This document shows, piece after piece, positions 8,875 through 19,162 of a DNA stretch of 64,000 bases (within the stretch, counting starts at the first letter, position 1; each line of letters opens with the position of its first letter). Origin of the DNA: Desulfovibrio piger ATCC 29098. Lineage in GTDB: Bacteria; Desulfobacterota; Desulfovibrionia; Desulfovibrionales; Desulfovibrionaceae. Below the pieces are notes generated by a model. That model searched no databases, was not told the DNA's origin, and worked only from the letters and a program-made list of their open reading frames with translations. The stretch lies in contig NZ_DS996353.1 of NCBI RefSeq assembly GCF_000156375.1, positions 57,187 to 121,186 of the forward strand, read 5' to 3'. Made by a program: the position numbers and the translations under genes.

Positions 8875-9656
8875 GTGCAAGCAAAGTCCAGCCCATCCTG
8901 ACGGCTGAAAACGTGACCATGCGCTTTGGCGGCGTGACGGCCGTCAGCGACCTTTCCCTGAAGGTGGACGAGGGGAGCATCGTGGGCGTCATCGGTCCCA
9001 ACGGTGCGGGCAAGACCACCCTGTTCAACGTGCTGAGCGGTTTTTATACGCCGCAGGAAGGTGACGTGCGTTTTGCGGGCAAGAGCATCCGCGGCCGCAA
9101 GCCGTTCGAGATCTGCCGCATGGGCATGGCCCGCACCTTCCAGAACATCCGTCTTTCGCCGCACATGAGCGTGCTGGAGAACGTGATGGTGGGCTGCCAT
9201 GTGCGCCGCCGCTGCCCCTGGTGGATGGCGCCGCTGGGCCTGCCCATGTACTACAAGGAAGAGAAGGCCATCACGGAAAAGGCCCGCGACCTGGTGGAAC
9301 ACCTGAACCTGGCCGAATACATGGACGAGAAGGCGGGCAGCCTGCCCTACGGGGCGCAGCGCCGTCTGGAGATCGCCCGTGCCCTGGCCACGGAACCGCG
9401 CCTGCTCCTGCTGGACGAACCCGCCGCCGGCATGAACCCGCAGGAAAGTATCGAACTCATGCACTTCATCCAGGCCATCCGGGATCACTTCGACCTGACC
9501 ATCCTGCTCATCGAGCATGACATGAAGGTGGTCATGGGTGTGTGCCAGTACATCTGGGTGATGGAATACGGTGCGCTTATCGCACACGGCGACCCGGACG
9601 CCATTCGCAGCAATCCCGAGGTCATCCGGGCCTATCTGGGCGAGGACGTGGTGTAG
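8871..9656 (+). CDS. livG: Branched-chain amino acid ABC transporter ATP-binding protein LivG
   Basis: 261 residues. Walker A GPNGAGKTT is near residue 43, the Q-loop region reads RTFQNIRL, the signature is LPYGAQRRLEIARAL (LivG-type, not the canonical LSGGQ), and Walker B is LLLLDEPAAGMNP. The C-terminal H-loop is IEHDMKVVM. It energises uptake together with LivF. It overlaps livM by 4 bases, and livF begins one base after its stop. Confidence 0.95.
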   Translation: MSASKVQPILTAENVTMRFGGVTAVSDLSLKVDEGSIVGVIGPNGAGKTTLFNVLSGFYTPQEGDVRFAGKSIRGRKPFEICRMGMARTFQNIRLSPHMSVLENVMVGCHVRRRCPWWMAPLGLPMYYKEEKAITEKARDLVEHLNLAEYMDEKAGSLPYGAQRRLEIARALATEPRLLLLDEPAAGMNPQESIELMHFIQAIRDHFDLTILLIEHDMKVVMGVCQYIWVMEYGALIAHGDPDAIRSNPEVIRAYLGEDVV

Positions 9657-9657
9657 T

Positions 9658-10380
9658 ATGCTGAAAATCAGGGATCTTTACGTTCGTTACGGCGGCATCG
9701 AGGCCGTGCAGGGTGTCAGCCTGGACATCAAGCGCGGCAGCATCGTCACGCTGGTGGGCGCCAACGGCGCGGGCAAGAGCAGCATCATCCGCTCCATCGC
9801 CGGCCTGAACAAAAATATCAGCGGCGAGATCTCGCTGACCCGCAAGGAGGGCGACGAGCCTGTCTCCCTCATCGGTCTCAAGCCCGAGGAGATGGTGCGC
9901 CGGGGCATCTCGCTTTCGCCGGAAGGGCGCCGCATCCTGCCCCATCTGACCGTGGTGGAAAACCTGCGTCTGGGCGCTTACTCGCGCACCGACAAGGACG
10001 GCATCAACGAGGACATCGAGCGCGTCTACGCCCTGTTCCCCCGTCTGAAGGAACGCCACTGGCAGAAGGGCGGCACGCTTTCGGGCGGTGAACAGCAGAT
10101 GCTGGCCGTGGGCCGCGCGCTCATGAGCCGCCCGGACATGATCATGCTCGACGAGCCTTCGCTGGGTCTGGCCCCGCTGCTGGTCAAGGAGATCTTCAAC
10201 ATCATCCGCCGCATCAACGAAGACGGCATGACCGTGCTGCTGGTGGAGCAGAACGCGTTCGCGGCCCTTTCCGTGGCCCATTATGCCTACATCCTCGAAG
10301 TGGGCCGCGTGGTGCTGGAAGGCACCGGTCAGGAGCTGCTGGAGAACCCCAAGGTCAAGGAAGCCTATCTGGGCGGCTAG
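9658..10380 (+). CDS. livF: Branched-chain amino acid ABC transporter ATP-binding protein LivF
   Basis: 240 residues from ATG 9658, one base after the livG stop. The frame stays open further upstream inside livG, but that extension is not LivF-like. Walker A is GANGAGKSS, the signature LSGGEQQMLAVGRAL, and Walker B MIMLDEPSLGLAP. It is the second ATPase subunit of the HAAT-family importer and the last gene of the operon, followed by an intrinsic terminator. Confidence 0.95.
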   Translation: MLKIRDLYVRYGGIEAVQGVSLDIKRGSIVTLVGANGAGKSSIIRSIAGLNKNISGEISLTRKEGDEPVSLIGLKPEEMVRRGISLSPEGRRILPHLTVVENLRLGAYSRTDKDGINEDIERVYALFPRLKERHWQKGGTLSGGEQQMLAVGRALMSRPDMIMLDEPSLGLAPLLVKEIFNIIRRINEDGMTVLLVEQNAFAALSVAHYAYILEVGRVVLEGTGQELLENPKVKEAYLGG

Positions 10381-10400
10381 TGCCGTCATCATACGCATGC

Positions 10401-10442
10401 AGGGGAGGGGACGTTTCCGCAAGGGGCGCCCCTCCTTTTTTT
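10401..10442 (+). terminator. Intrinsic terminator of the liv operon
   Basis: GGAGGGG (10404-10410) pairs with CCCCTCC (10429-10435) and is followed by seven Ts. Confidence 0.8.
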
Positions 10443-10662
10443 GTACATGACGGCAGGGGAGGAGGGGCTCGTCCCCTGTCGTCCTTTCGTGCCCGCCGTC
10501 ACATCGCGGTGTCGGCTCTTGTCAGGCGGGCCTTCTGACATTACTGTCCGAAAACGGAGGATGCAGGGCCGGCTGCCGTCAGGCAGGGGGACCGGTCCGT
10601 GCTGTTCCCCGGATGTCTTCGGAGGGGCCGGAGACGTCCGCAACCCTTCATAAGGAGTACCC

Positions 10663-13323
10663 ATGCTGCGCATTTCCCGCCATGCATTGCTCATCCTTCT
10701 GCTGGGGATACTGCTGTTGCCGCAGCTCGCCGCTGCCGCGCCGCAGGCCGCCCCGGCCAATCCTTCAACCTCTGGTAACGATACCATGCTCGTCCGTCTC
10801 AAAAACGGCCTGACGGTCTACATCATCCGGGACAGCCGCTTCCCGCTGGTCTGCACGCGCCTCTATGTGGGCACGGGTTCCGCCAACGAGACCGCCGAGC
10901 AAGCGGGCATCAGCCATGTGCTGGAGCATATGGTCTTCAAGGGGACGGAAAAACGTCCCAAGGGGCAGGTGGCCCGGGATGTGGAATCCCTGGGCGGTTA
11001 TCTCAACGCGGCCACCAGCTTCGACAAGACCTGGTACATCACCGACATGCCCGCCAAGCACTGGAAGACGGGCATGGACGTGGTCAAGGACATGGCTTTC
11101 CATCCCTCGCTGGATCCGGCCGAGCTGGAAGCGGAAAAGGACGTCATCGTTTCCGAGCTCAAGGGCGGTGACGACACCCCCACCCGCCGCCTGTTCGAGG
11201 ACCTGCAGGTGGCCGGTCTGGCCCATACGGTCTACGGACGCCCCATCATCGGCTTTGAAAAGACCATCCGCGCGGTGACCGCGGACGATCTGCGTGCCTA
11301 TATCCGCACCTGGTACCAGCCGCAGAACATGATGCTGCTGGTGGCCGGCGACATCGATCCCAAGGCCGTGCTGGCCCACGCCGAAGAGCTGTTCGGCGAT
11401 TTGAAGAACGATGCCATCCTGCCCGAGCCCGCCCCCGTGCGGCTGGAAGGTGCCGCGGGCGGTCCCCGTGTGGAGGTGACGCGCGGGCCGTGGAACAAGG
11501 TCTATCTGGGCATCGCCCTGCCTGCTCCCGCCCTGGGCGACCAGCGCTCCATCGATCTGGACGTGCTGGCCTATGCACTGGGCGGTGACGGCACCTCGCA
11601 GTTCTACCGCAAGTACCGTTACGAAAAGCAGCTGGTGGACAGCATCAGCGTCGGCAACATGAGCCTCAACCGTGCCGGTCTGTTCTACATGGTCGCCCAG
11701 CTGGATGCGGACAAGGTGGAGCCTTTCTGGCAGGAGTTCACCCGCGATCTGGCCGCGCTGGACGCCGGCAAAATCACGCCCGACGTCATCGAGCGGGCCC
11801 GCTTCAACTATGAGGACGGCATGGATCGCGCCAGCGAGACCCTGGACGGCCTGACCTCGTGGAAGGCCACGGTGCAGTTCGAGCTGGGCGGACCGCAGGG
11901 CGAGGCCAACGTGCGGCATGCTCTGGCCGCCGTGGACAGCGCGCGTCTGCGCCAGGCCCAGGACCTCTGGCTGCGTCCCGATCAGGTGCGCGTGCGTGTG
12001 CTGGCGCCCGAAAAGGCCCAGCTGCCCGATCTGGATGCCATCCTGCAGCGCAACTGGCCCGCGCCTGCCGCGGAGCGGCAGAAGGCCGCCGCCGCTGCGG
12101 AAAAGGTGGGCAAGCGCGAGATCGTCGATCTGGGGCAGGGCCGCACCGTGATCCTGCAGCCGGACCGCACCATCCCCTATGTGTCGCTGGAGATCCTGCG
12201 TCCCGGCGGCAACGCGCTGCTCAAGCCTGCCGACCAGGGCCTGGCCCAGCTTACGGCCGCTACCCTGACCGACGGTTGCGGCACGCGTGACCTGGATGCC
12301 ATGGAACGCTTCGTGGCCGAACGTGCCGCCTCCCTGAGCGCCTCGGCGGGCGTGCAGAGCTTTACCGTCTCCCTGACGGGCCCGGCCCGCTTCAATGCCG
12401 ATTACTTCGCCCTGCTGGGCGATCTGCTGCACAAGCCCACCTTTGCCGAGAAGGACGTGCGCCGTCAGGCCGATACGCTGAAGGCGGCCCTGGTGCGCCG
12501 TCAGGACAACCCCATGAGCTTCATGGGTTCCAAGATCAACGGCTTCCTCTTCCCCGGCGGCCAGCCCTACGGATTTGATGGTCTGGGCACGGCGGAGAAC
12601 CAGGACCGCTTCGGTCCCAAGGATGTACAAACCTTCTGGAAGCAGCAGAATGCCCAGCCGTGGATCCTTTCCGTGGCCGGGGACTTTGACCGGGAAAAGG
12701 TGCTGGCTTTTGCCCGCAGCCTGCCCGTGCCCACCGCGTCTGCCGTGGATGTGGCCCAGCCGTCCTGGGGCGCCGACAAGCGCCTGCCCCTGTCCCTGCC
12801 CGGTCGCCAGCAGGCCCATCTGCTGCTGGCCTTCCATGCCGTGCCGCTGGACCATCCCGACGCTCCGGCGCTCATGCTGCTGGAATCCGTGCTTTCCGGC
12901 CAGAGCGGCCTGCTGTTCAACAAGTTGCGTGACGAGCAGGGCCTGGGCTACACGGTGACGGCTTTTTACCGCAGCCTGCCCAAGGCCGGTTTCATGGCCT
13001 TCTATATCGGGACCACGCCTCGCAATCTGGACGTGGCCCGGCAGGGCTTCAGCGGCATCATCAAGGACATCAAGACCGATCTGCTGCCTGCCGATCTGCT
13101 GGCCAAGGGCCTGAACCGCATGGAAGGCAGCTATTATCGTGGCCGCCAGAGCCTGGGCGCGCGGGCCGACGAGGCCGCCAGCGAGCGTTTGCTGGGCCAG
13201 CCCCAGGATTTCCAGAAGCGTTTGCTGGAAAAGGCCGCCAAAGTGACGCCGGAACAGCTGCGTGAGGTCGCCCGCAAGTACTTGCTGGTGGATAATATGT
13301 ACGAAGTGACCTTGCTGCCCTAG
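10663..13323 (+). CDS. Exported M16-family zinc peptidase, two-domain (PqqL-like)
   Basis: 886 residues. An N-terminal signal sequence spans about residues 1-26 (LLILLLGILLLPQLAAAAPQ). The inverted zinc motif HVLEH is at residues 85-89, and the third ligand Glu165 (in VIVSELKGG) is 76 residues on, exactly the M16 spacing. Two M16 halves follow, each with a peptidase-like and an inactive-like core; the second begins near residue 490 (RTVILQPDRTIPYVSLEILR) and contains DEQGLGYTV. The enzyme would act in the periplasm on peptides or misfolded segments. It is a single-gene unit with its own terminator. The true substrate is unknown. Confidence 0.92.
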   Translation: MLRISRHALLILLLGILLLPQLAAAAPQAAPANPSTSGNDTMLVRLKNGLTVYIIRDSRFPLVCTRLYVGTGSANETAEQAGISHVLEHMVFKGTEKRPKGQVARDVESLGGYLNAATSFDKTWYITDMPAKHWKTGMDVVKDMAFHPSLDPAELEAEKDVIVSELKGGDDTPTRRLFEDLQVAGLAHTVYGRPIIGFEKTIRAVTADDLRAYIRTWYQPQNMMLLVAGDIDPKAVLAHAEELFGDLKNDAILPEPAPVRLEGAAGGPRVEVTRGPWNKVYLGIALPAPALGDQRSIDLDVLAYALGGDGTSQFYRKYRYEKQLVDSISVGNMSLNRAGLFYMVAQLDADKVEPFWQEFTRDLAALDAGKITPDVIERARFNYEDGMDRASETLDGLTSWKATVQFELGGPQGEANVRHALAAVDSARLRQAQDLWLRPDQVRVRVLAPEKAQLPDLDAILQRNWPAPAAERQKAAAAAEKVGKREIVDLGQGRTVILQPDRTIPYVSLEILRPGGNALLKPADQGLAQLTAATLTDGCGTRDLDAMERFVAERAASLSASAGVQSFTVSLTGPARFNADYFALLGDLLHKPTFAEKDVRRQADTLKAALVRRQDNPMSFMGSKINGFLFPGGQPYGFDGLGTAENQDRFGPKDVQTFWKQQNAQPWILSVAGDFDREKVLAFARSLPVPTASAVDVAQPSWGADKRLPLSLPGRQQAHLLLAFHAVPLDHPDAPALMLLESVLSGQSGLLFNKLRDEQGLGYTVTAFYRSLPKAGFMAFYIGTTPRNLDVARQGFSGIIKDIKTDLLPADLLAKGLNRMEGSYYRGRQSLGARADEAASERLLGQPQDFQKRLLEKAAKVTPEQLREVARKYLLVDNMYEVTLLP

Positions 13324-13349
13324 CTGAGAGGGACAGGATCATGAAGACA

Positions 13350-13390
13350 GGGGAAGGGTTCCGGCCGTGGGCAGGGCCCTTCCCCTTTTG
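13350..13390 (+). terminator. Intrinsic terminator of the M16 peptidase gene
   Basis: GGGGAAGGG (13350-13358) pairs with CCCTTCCCC (13377-13385), followed by TTTTG. Confidence 0.8.
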
Positions 13391-13630
13391 TTTACGGCAG
13401 GGGCATTTGTGTCTGCCGGACAGGCCCGCCATCTTGACCGCTGCCCGGGCGGGATTATCTCTGAATAAAGCATCCTGACGGCTGACTGACGCCTGTCTTG
13501 TTAGACCGCAAGGGTGCGGCGGCCGATGGCCCGGCCATGCTGGTACGGAAAGGCCGTCTTGCCTATTTCCTTTTTATGGAAATATACCCTGTCATAAAAA
13601 GAATGAAATTTTTAATCCTGCGAGGATGAC
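13391..13630. other. Intergenic stretch upstream of the DUF2333 gene
   Basis: No gene or RNA is recognised. The last 70 bases are AT-rich, as expected for a promoter, but no hexamer pair stands out. A GAGGA ribosome-binding site precedes the downstream ATG. Confidence 0.4.
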
Positions 13631-14548
13631 ATGAAACTGACGGACATGCATGTGTTTGACAAGGCCCGTGTGGTGGCCAAGACCCTGGGCATCCAGGTGT
13701 GCCTTTTCGTGGGCCTGCTGGTGCTGGTCTGGGGCAGCCAGGCTTTCTACGGCGTCATCGATACCAAAAAATTCCCCCAGGCCTACAGCGTGGGCGAGAC
13801 CGCGAACCTGAGCGAAAACGACAAGGGCAAGCTGCTGGTGGATTCCGTCACCAATCAGCTGCGTCGCGAGATGGGCTCCACCTTCGGCTGGACCATGAAC
13901 GACATCGTCTTCAACCGCTTCGTGCTGGATAACCGCGCCTATCGCCAGTACGGCGTCTACCACGCCACGCGCGTGCTCATGGACCTGTACTCCACCCAGA
14001 TCGCCAAGCTGGGCTCCAATGACCGCGAAAGCGAGTTCCTGTATCAGGCCCGCCTCAACGGCTTTGCCGTGGACCCGCGCAGCTTCATGTTCCCCTCGGC
14101 GGAAGGCTCCTACAAAAAGGCCCTGAAGCAGGTGGAGGAATACAAGAAGTCCCTGGATACCGGCAAGGGCACCTACAATTGCCGCACTGACGACCTGTAC
14201 GCGGCCCTGAACACGGTGGTGGGCGAGAACATGCTGGGCTACGCTCTGGGCCTGCTGGCCGATGCCCAGGACATCCCCTTCTACACCCTGGACAACCGCA
14301 TCTACGAGGTACAGGGCATGGTGCTGGTCATCCGTGATTTCGTGAAGGCCCTGTACGACCTGTATCCCGAGATTGCCCAGAAGAACAATGCCGAGAACAT
14401 GGCCGCCGCCATGCAGTTCATGAACGACATCTGCACCTATGATCCCATGTACATCACCTCGTCGCTCAACTCCGGTGAGCTCATCATCTCCTACCTGATG
14501 TTCACCAAGAACCGTCTGGAAGACATCCGCGACAGCCTGCGCATCTAG
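13631..14548 (+). CDS. DUF2333 family inner-membrane-anchored protein
   Basis: 305 residues. One N-terminal membrane segment (about residues 20-42, IQVCLFVGLLVLVWGSQAFY) is followed by a soluble, probably periplasmic domain. The segment FGWTMNDIVFNRFVLDNRA and a following YGVYHATRVLMDLYS match what I know of DUF2333. The function of the family is unknown. A GAGGA Shine-Dalgarno lies 6 bases before the ATG, and an intrinsic terminator follows, so it appears to be monocistronic. The family name rests on motif memory rather than a search. Confidence 0.75.
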   Translation: MKLTDMHVFDKARVVAKTLGIQVCLFVGLLVLVWGSQAFYGVIDTKKFPQAYSVGETANLSENDKGKLLVDSVTNQLRREMGSTFGWTMNDIVFNRFVLDNRAYRQYGVYHATRVLMDLYSTQIAKLGSNDRESEFLYQARLNGFAVDPRSFMFPSAEGSYKKALKQVEEYKKSLDTGKGTYNCRTDDLYAALNTVVGENMLGYALGLLADAQDIPFYTLDNRIYEVQGMVLVIRDFVKALYDLYPEIAQKNNAENMAAAMQFMNDICTYDPMYITSSLNSGELIISYLMFTKNRLEDIRDSLRI

Positions 14549-14574
14549 CAGGACGTCCTCTCAAGTGCATCAGC

Positions 14575-14606
14575 AAGGCCGGGGCCCCAAAGGCTCCGGC
14601 CTTTTG
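14575..14606 (+). terminator. Intrinsic terminator of the DUF2333 gene
   Basis: AAGGCCGGGGCC (14575-14586) pairs with GGCTCCGGCCTT (14592-14603) with one G-T pair, followed by TTTTG. Confidence 0.85.
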
Positions 14607-15129
14607 CGTTTATGGGAGAGGAGGGAAGGGGAGAGGCCGCACCGGCCCGGCGTATGCCGTCTGCCCTGTGCAGGAAAGGAGGCGGCGCGCCGTTCCTCGT
14701 GATCCCGTCATGCGTCCGGGCCTCGTCAGTTCGTCTGGCGGGGCTCTTTGCGTCTGCGGATCTGTGCGCGGGCTGACCGCCGGGAATGGATGTCATGCCG
14801 GTCGGGCAGAGGAGCTGAACGGTCGGCGACAGGCGAGCCCGGATGCTCCTGCCCTTTTATGGATGTAGACAGAAGAGGCTGCAAAAAATACTGGCCGGAA
14901 GGTGCGGAGGGATGGAAATATTTTGTATATATTTTCACAATCAATGATCGCAAGGCGCACTTTTGTCACCGGAAAAGCTCAAAGCGTGACATTCTCCCGG
15001 AAATCATTGCAAAAGCGTGCATCCTGCGATGGCGTATCAAGCCATCTTATTTTATAAGGTTTTTCTTTGCACTTTTTATGAAAACTTGCTATTCCTTTTC
15101 TGTATCTCATAGTTTGTTCAGGAGAGACA
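14607..15129. promoter_or_regulatory. Upstream region of the mop operon
   Basis: There is no gene in 523 bases. The first half is GC-rich; from about 14880 to 15120 it becomes AT-rich. Visible elements are an inverted repeat GATGGC/GCCATC (15028-15033 with 15041-15046), two AAAGCGTG-like direct repeats near 14980 and 15012, and a weak promoter pair TTGCAC (15067-15072)/TATTCC (15090-15095) with 17-base spacing. A CAGGAGAG ribosome-binding site precedes the gene. I found no recognisable molybdenum-cofactor riboswitch core and no TunR-like AACTTGTA palindrome. Confidence 0.4.
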
Positions 15130-16170
15130 ATGAAAGCTGCTGCCATGAAAACCATTCACGTCAAGGACGCTGTCGGCAGCGTGCTCTGTCACGATATCAC
15201 CCGCATCGTGCCCGGAGGGGACAAAGGGCCCGTGTTCCGCAAAGGACATATCGTGAGGGAGGAAGACATCCAAACCCTTCTGGAGGTAGGCAAGGAACAT
15301 TTGTACGTGTACGAGCCGCAGGAGGGCGTGCTGCATGAGAATGAAGCCGCCCGGCGCATCGCGGCCGCTACGGCCGGGGCCAACATCACGCTGAGCGAGC
15401 CCAAGGAAGGGCGCATCAACTATTCGGCGTCCTGTATGGGCCTCTTGCGGGTGGATGTCCCCACGCTGACCCGCATCAATTCGTTGGGAGAGATCACCCT
15501 GGCCACGCTGCACAGCATGCAGCAGGTCAGGCCGGGACAGAACCTGGCAGGCACCCGCGTGGTGCCCCTGCTCATCGAGGAGAGCAAGATCGTCGCCCTC
15601 GAGCAGCTGGTTTCCCGTCCCGTGGTGGAGGTCCTGCCCCTGCAAAAGTTCAAGGTAGGCATTGTCACTACCGGCAGCGAAGTCTACACGGGCCGCATCA
15701 AGGATGCGTTCGGCCCTGTGCTTCGAGACAAGTTCGCCCGCCTTGAATGCACCGTCATGGATCAGGTCTTCACCAGTGACGAAGTGGAGATGACCTCGTC
15801 AGCCATCAGCGGCTTCATCCGACAGGGAGCCGACATGGTGGTGGTGACGGGAGGCATGTCCGTGGATCCCGACGACAAGACCCCCGCTTCCATCCGTGCC
15901 GCTGGCGCGCAGGTGGTGAGCTATGGCGCACCGGTCTATCCCGGGGCCATGTTCCTGCTGGGCTATGTGCCCACGGAACGCGGCCGCGTCCCCGTGCTGG
16001 GGCTGCCCGGCTGTGTCATGTATTACAAGGCCAGCATCTTCGAACTCGTAGTCCCGCGCCTTCTGGCCGGACTGGAGGTGACAGCCGAGGATATCGCCGG
16101 CATGGGTCACGGGGGCTTCTGCTCCGGCTGTGGCGAATGCCGGTATCCCATCTGTCCGTTTGGAAAATAG
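15130..16170 (+). CDS. Molybdopterin-binding (MoeA/MogA-fold) protein with C-terminal cysteine cluster
   Basis: 346 residues. The central and C-terminal part carries the MPT-binding fold (VGIVTTGSEVYTGRIKDAFG, then VVVTGGMSVDPDDKTP), as in MoeA, MogA and CinA. Typical MoeA is about 400 residues; this one has a divergent N-terminal half and ends with a C-x2-C-x2-C-x4-C cluster (GFCSGCGECRYPICPFGK) that could bind Fe-S or zinc. It probably inserts or hands over molybdenum cofactor to Mop, encoded 51 bases downstream. The start has a good CAGGAGAG site. Specialisation for the neighbouring enzyme is inference from linkage. Confidence 0.85.
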   Translation: MKAAAMKTIHVKDAVGSVLCHDITRIVPGGDKGPVFRKGHIVREEDIQTLLEVGKEHLYVYEPQEGVLHENEAARRIAAATAGANITLSEPKEGRINYSASCMGLLRVDVPTLTRINSLGEITLATLHSMQQVRPGQNLAGTRVVPLLIEESKIVALEQLVSRPVVEVLPLQKFKVGIVTTGSEVYTGRIKDAFGPVLRDKFARLECTVMDQVFTSDEVEMTSSAISGFIRQGADMVVVTGGMSVDPDDKTPASIRAAGAQVVSYGAPVYPGAMFLLGYVPTERGRVPVLGLPGCVMYYKASIFELVVPRLLAGLEVTAEDIAGMGHGGFCSGCGECRYPICPFGK

Positions 16171-16221
16171 ACGGCGCGGCAGCGACCGTCTCAACTTGCA
16201 AGCCGTTTCTAGGAGTCGCAT

Positions 16222-18951
<2,730 letters not shown>

Positions 18952-18969
18952 ATGGAACAATGACTGTCA

Positions 18970-19047
18970 GGGGGACCGGTCCGCCGGTCCCCCGTCAGAT
19001 GCAGACAAGGCTGACGGCATCCTGCTGGAGGGATGCCGTCTTGCCCT
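18970..19047 (+). terminator. Tandem hairpins after mop
   Basis: The first stem is GGGGGACCGG/CCGGTCCCCC (18970-18979 with 18984-18993), without a T run. The second is GACGGCATCC/GGATGCCGTC (19013-19022 with 19031-19040), with a TTTTTT only 13 bases later. Together they could reduce readthrough from mop into the next operon. Confidence 0.6.
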
Positions 19048-19162
19048 GCACCGTTTTTTCTTCCCTGCCCGCCGCAGGCGTGCCGTGTGCCGTATCCGTT
19101 GCCTGCCTCGCCATGGGGCATGACGATGCGGGGCCCCTGCCCGCTGGCATCCCGAGGTCCCC

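Noticed and set aside
10765..12855. Minus-strand open frame of 696 codons opposite the M16 peptidase
   Set aside because: Same antisense artefact; the plus strand has an intact signal peptide, zinc motif and full-length peptidase.
14607..15129. Molybdenum-cofactor riboswitch upstream of the mop operon
   Set aside because: Position is right, but I could not find the conserved core or a convincing fold; only a short inverted repeat is present. A covariance-model search would decide.
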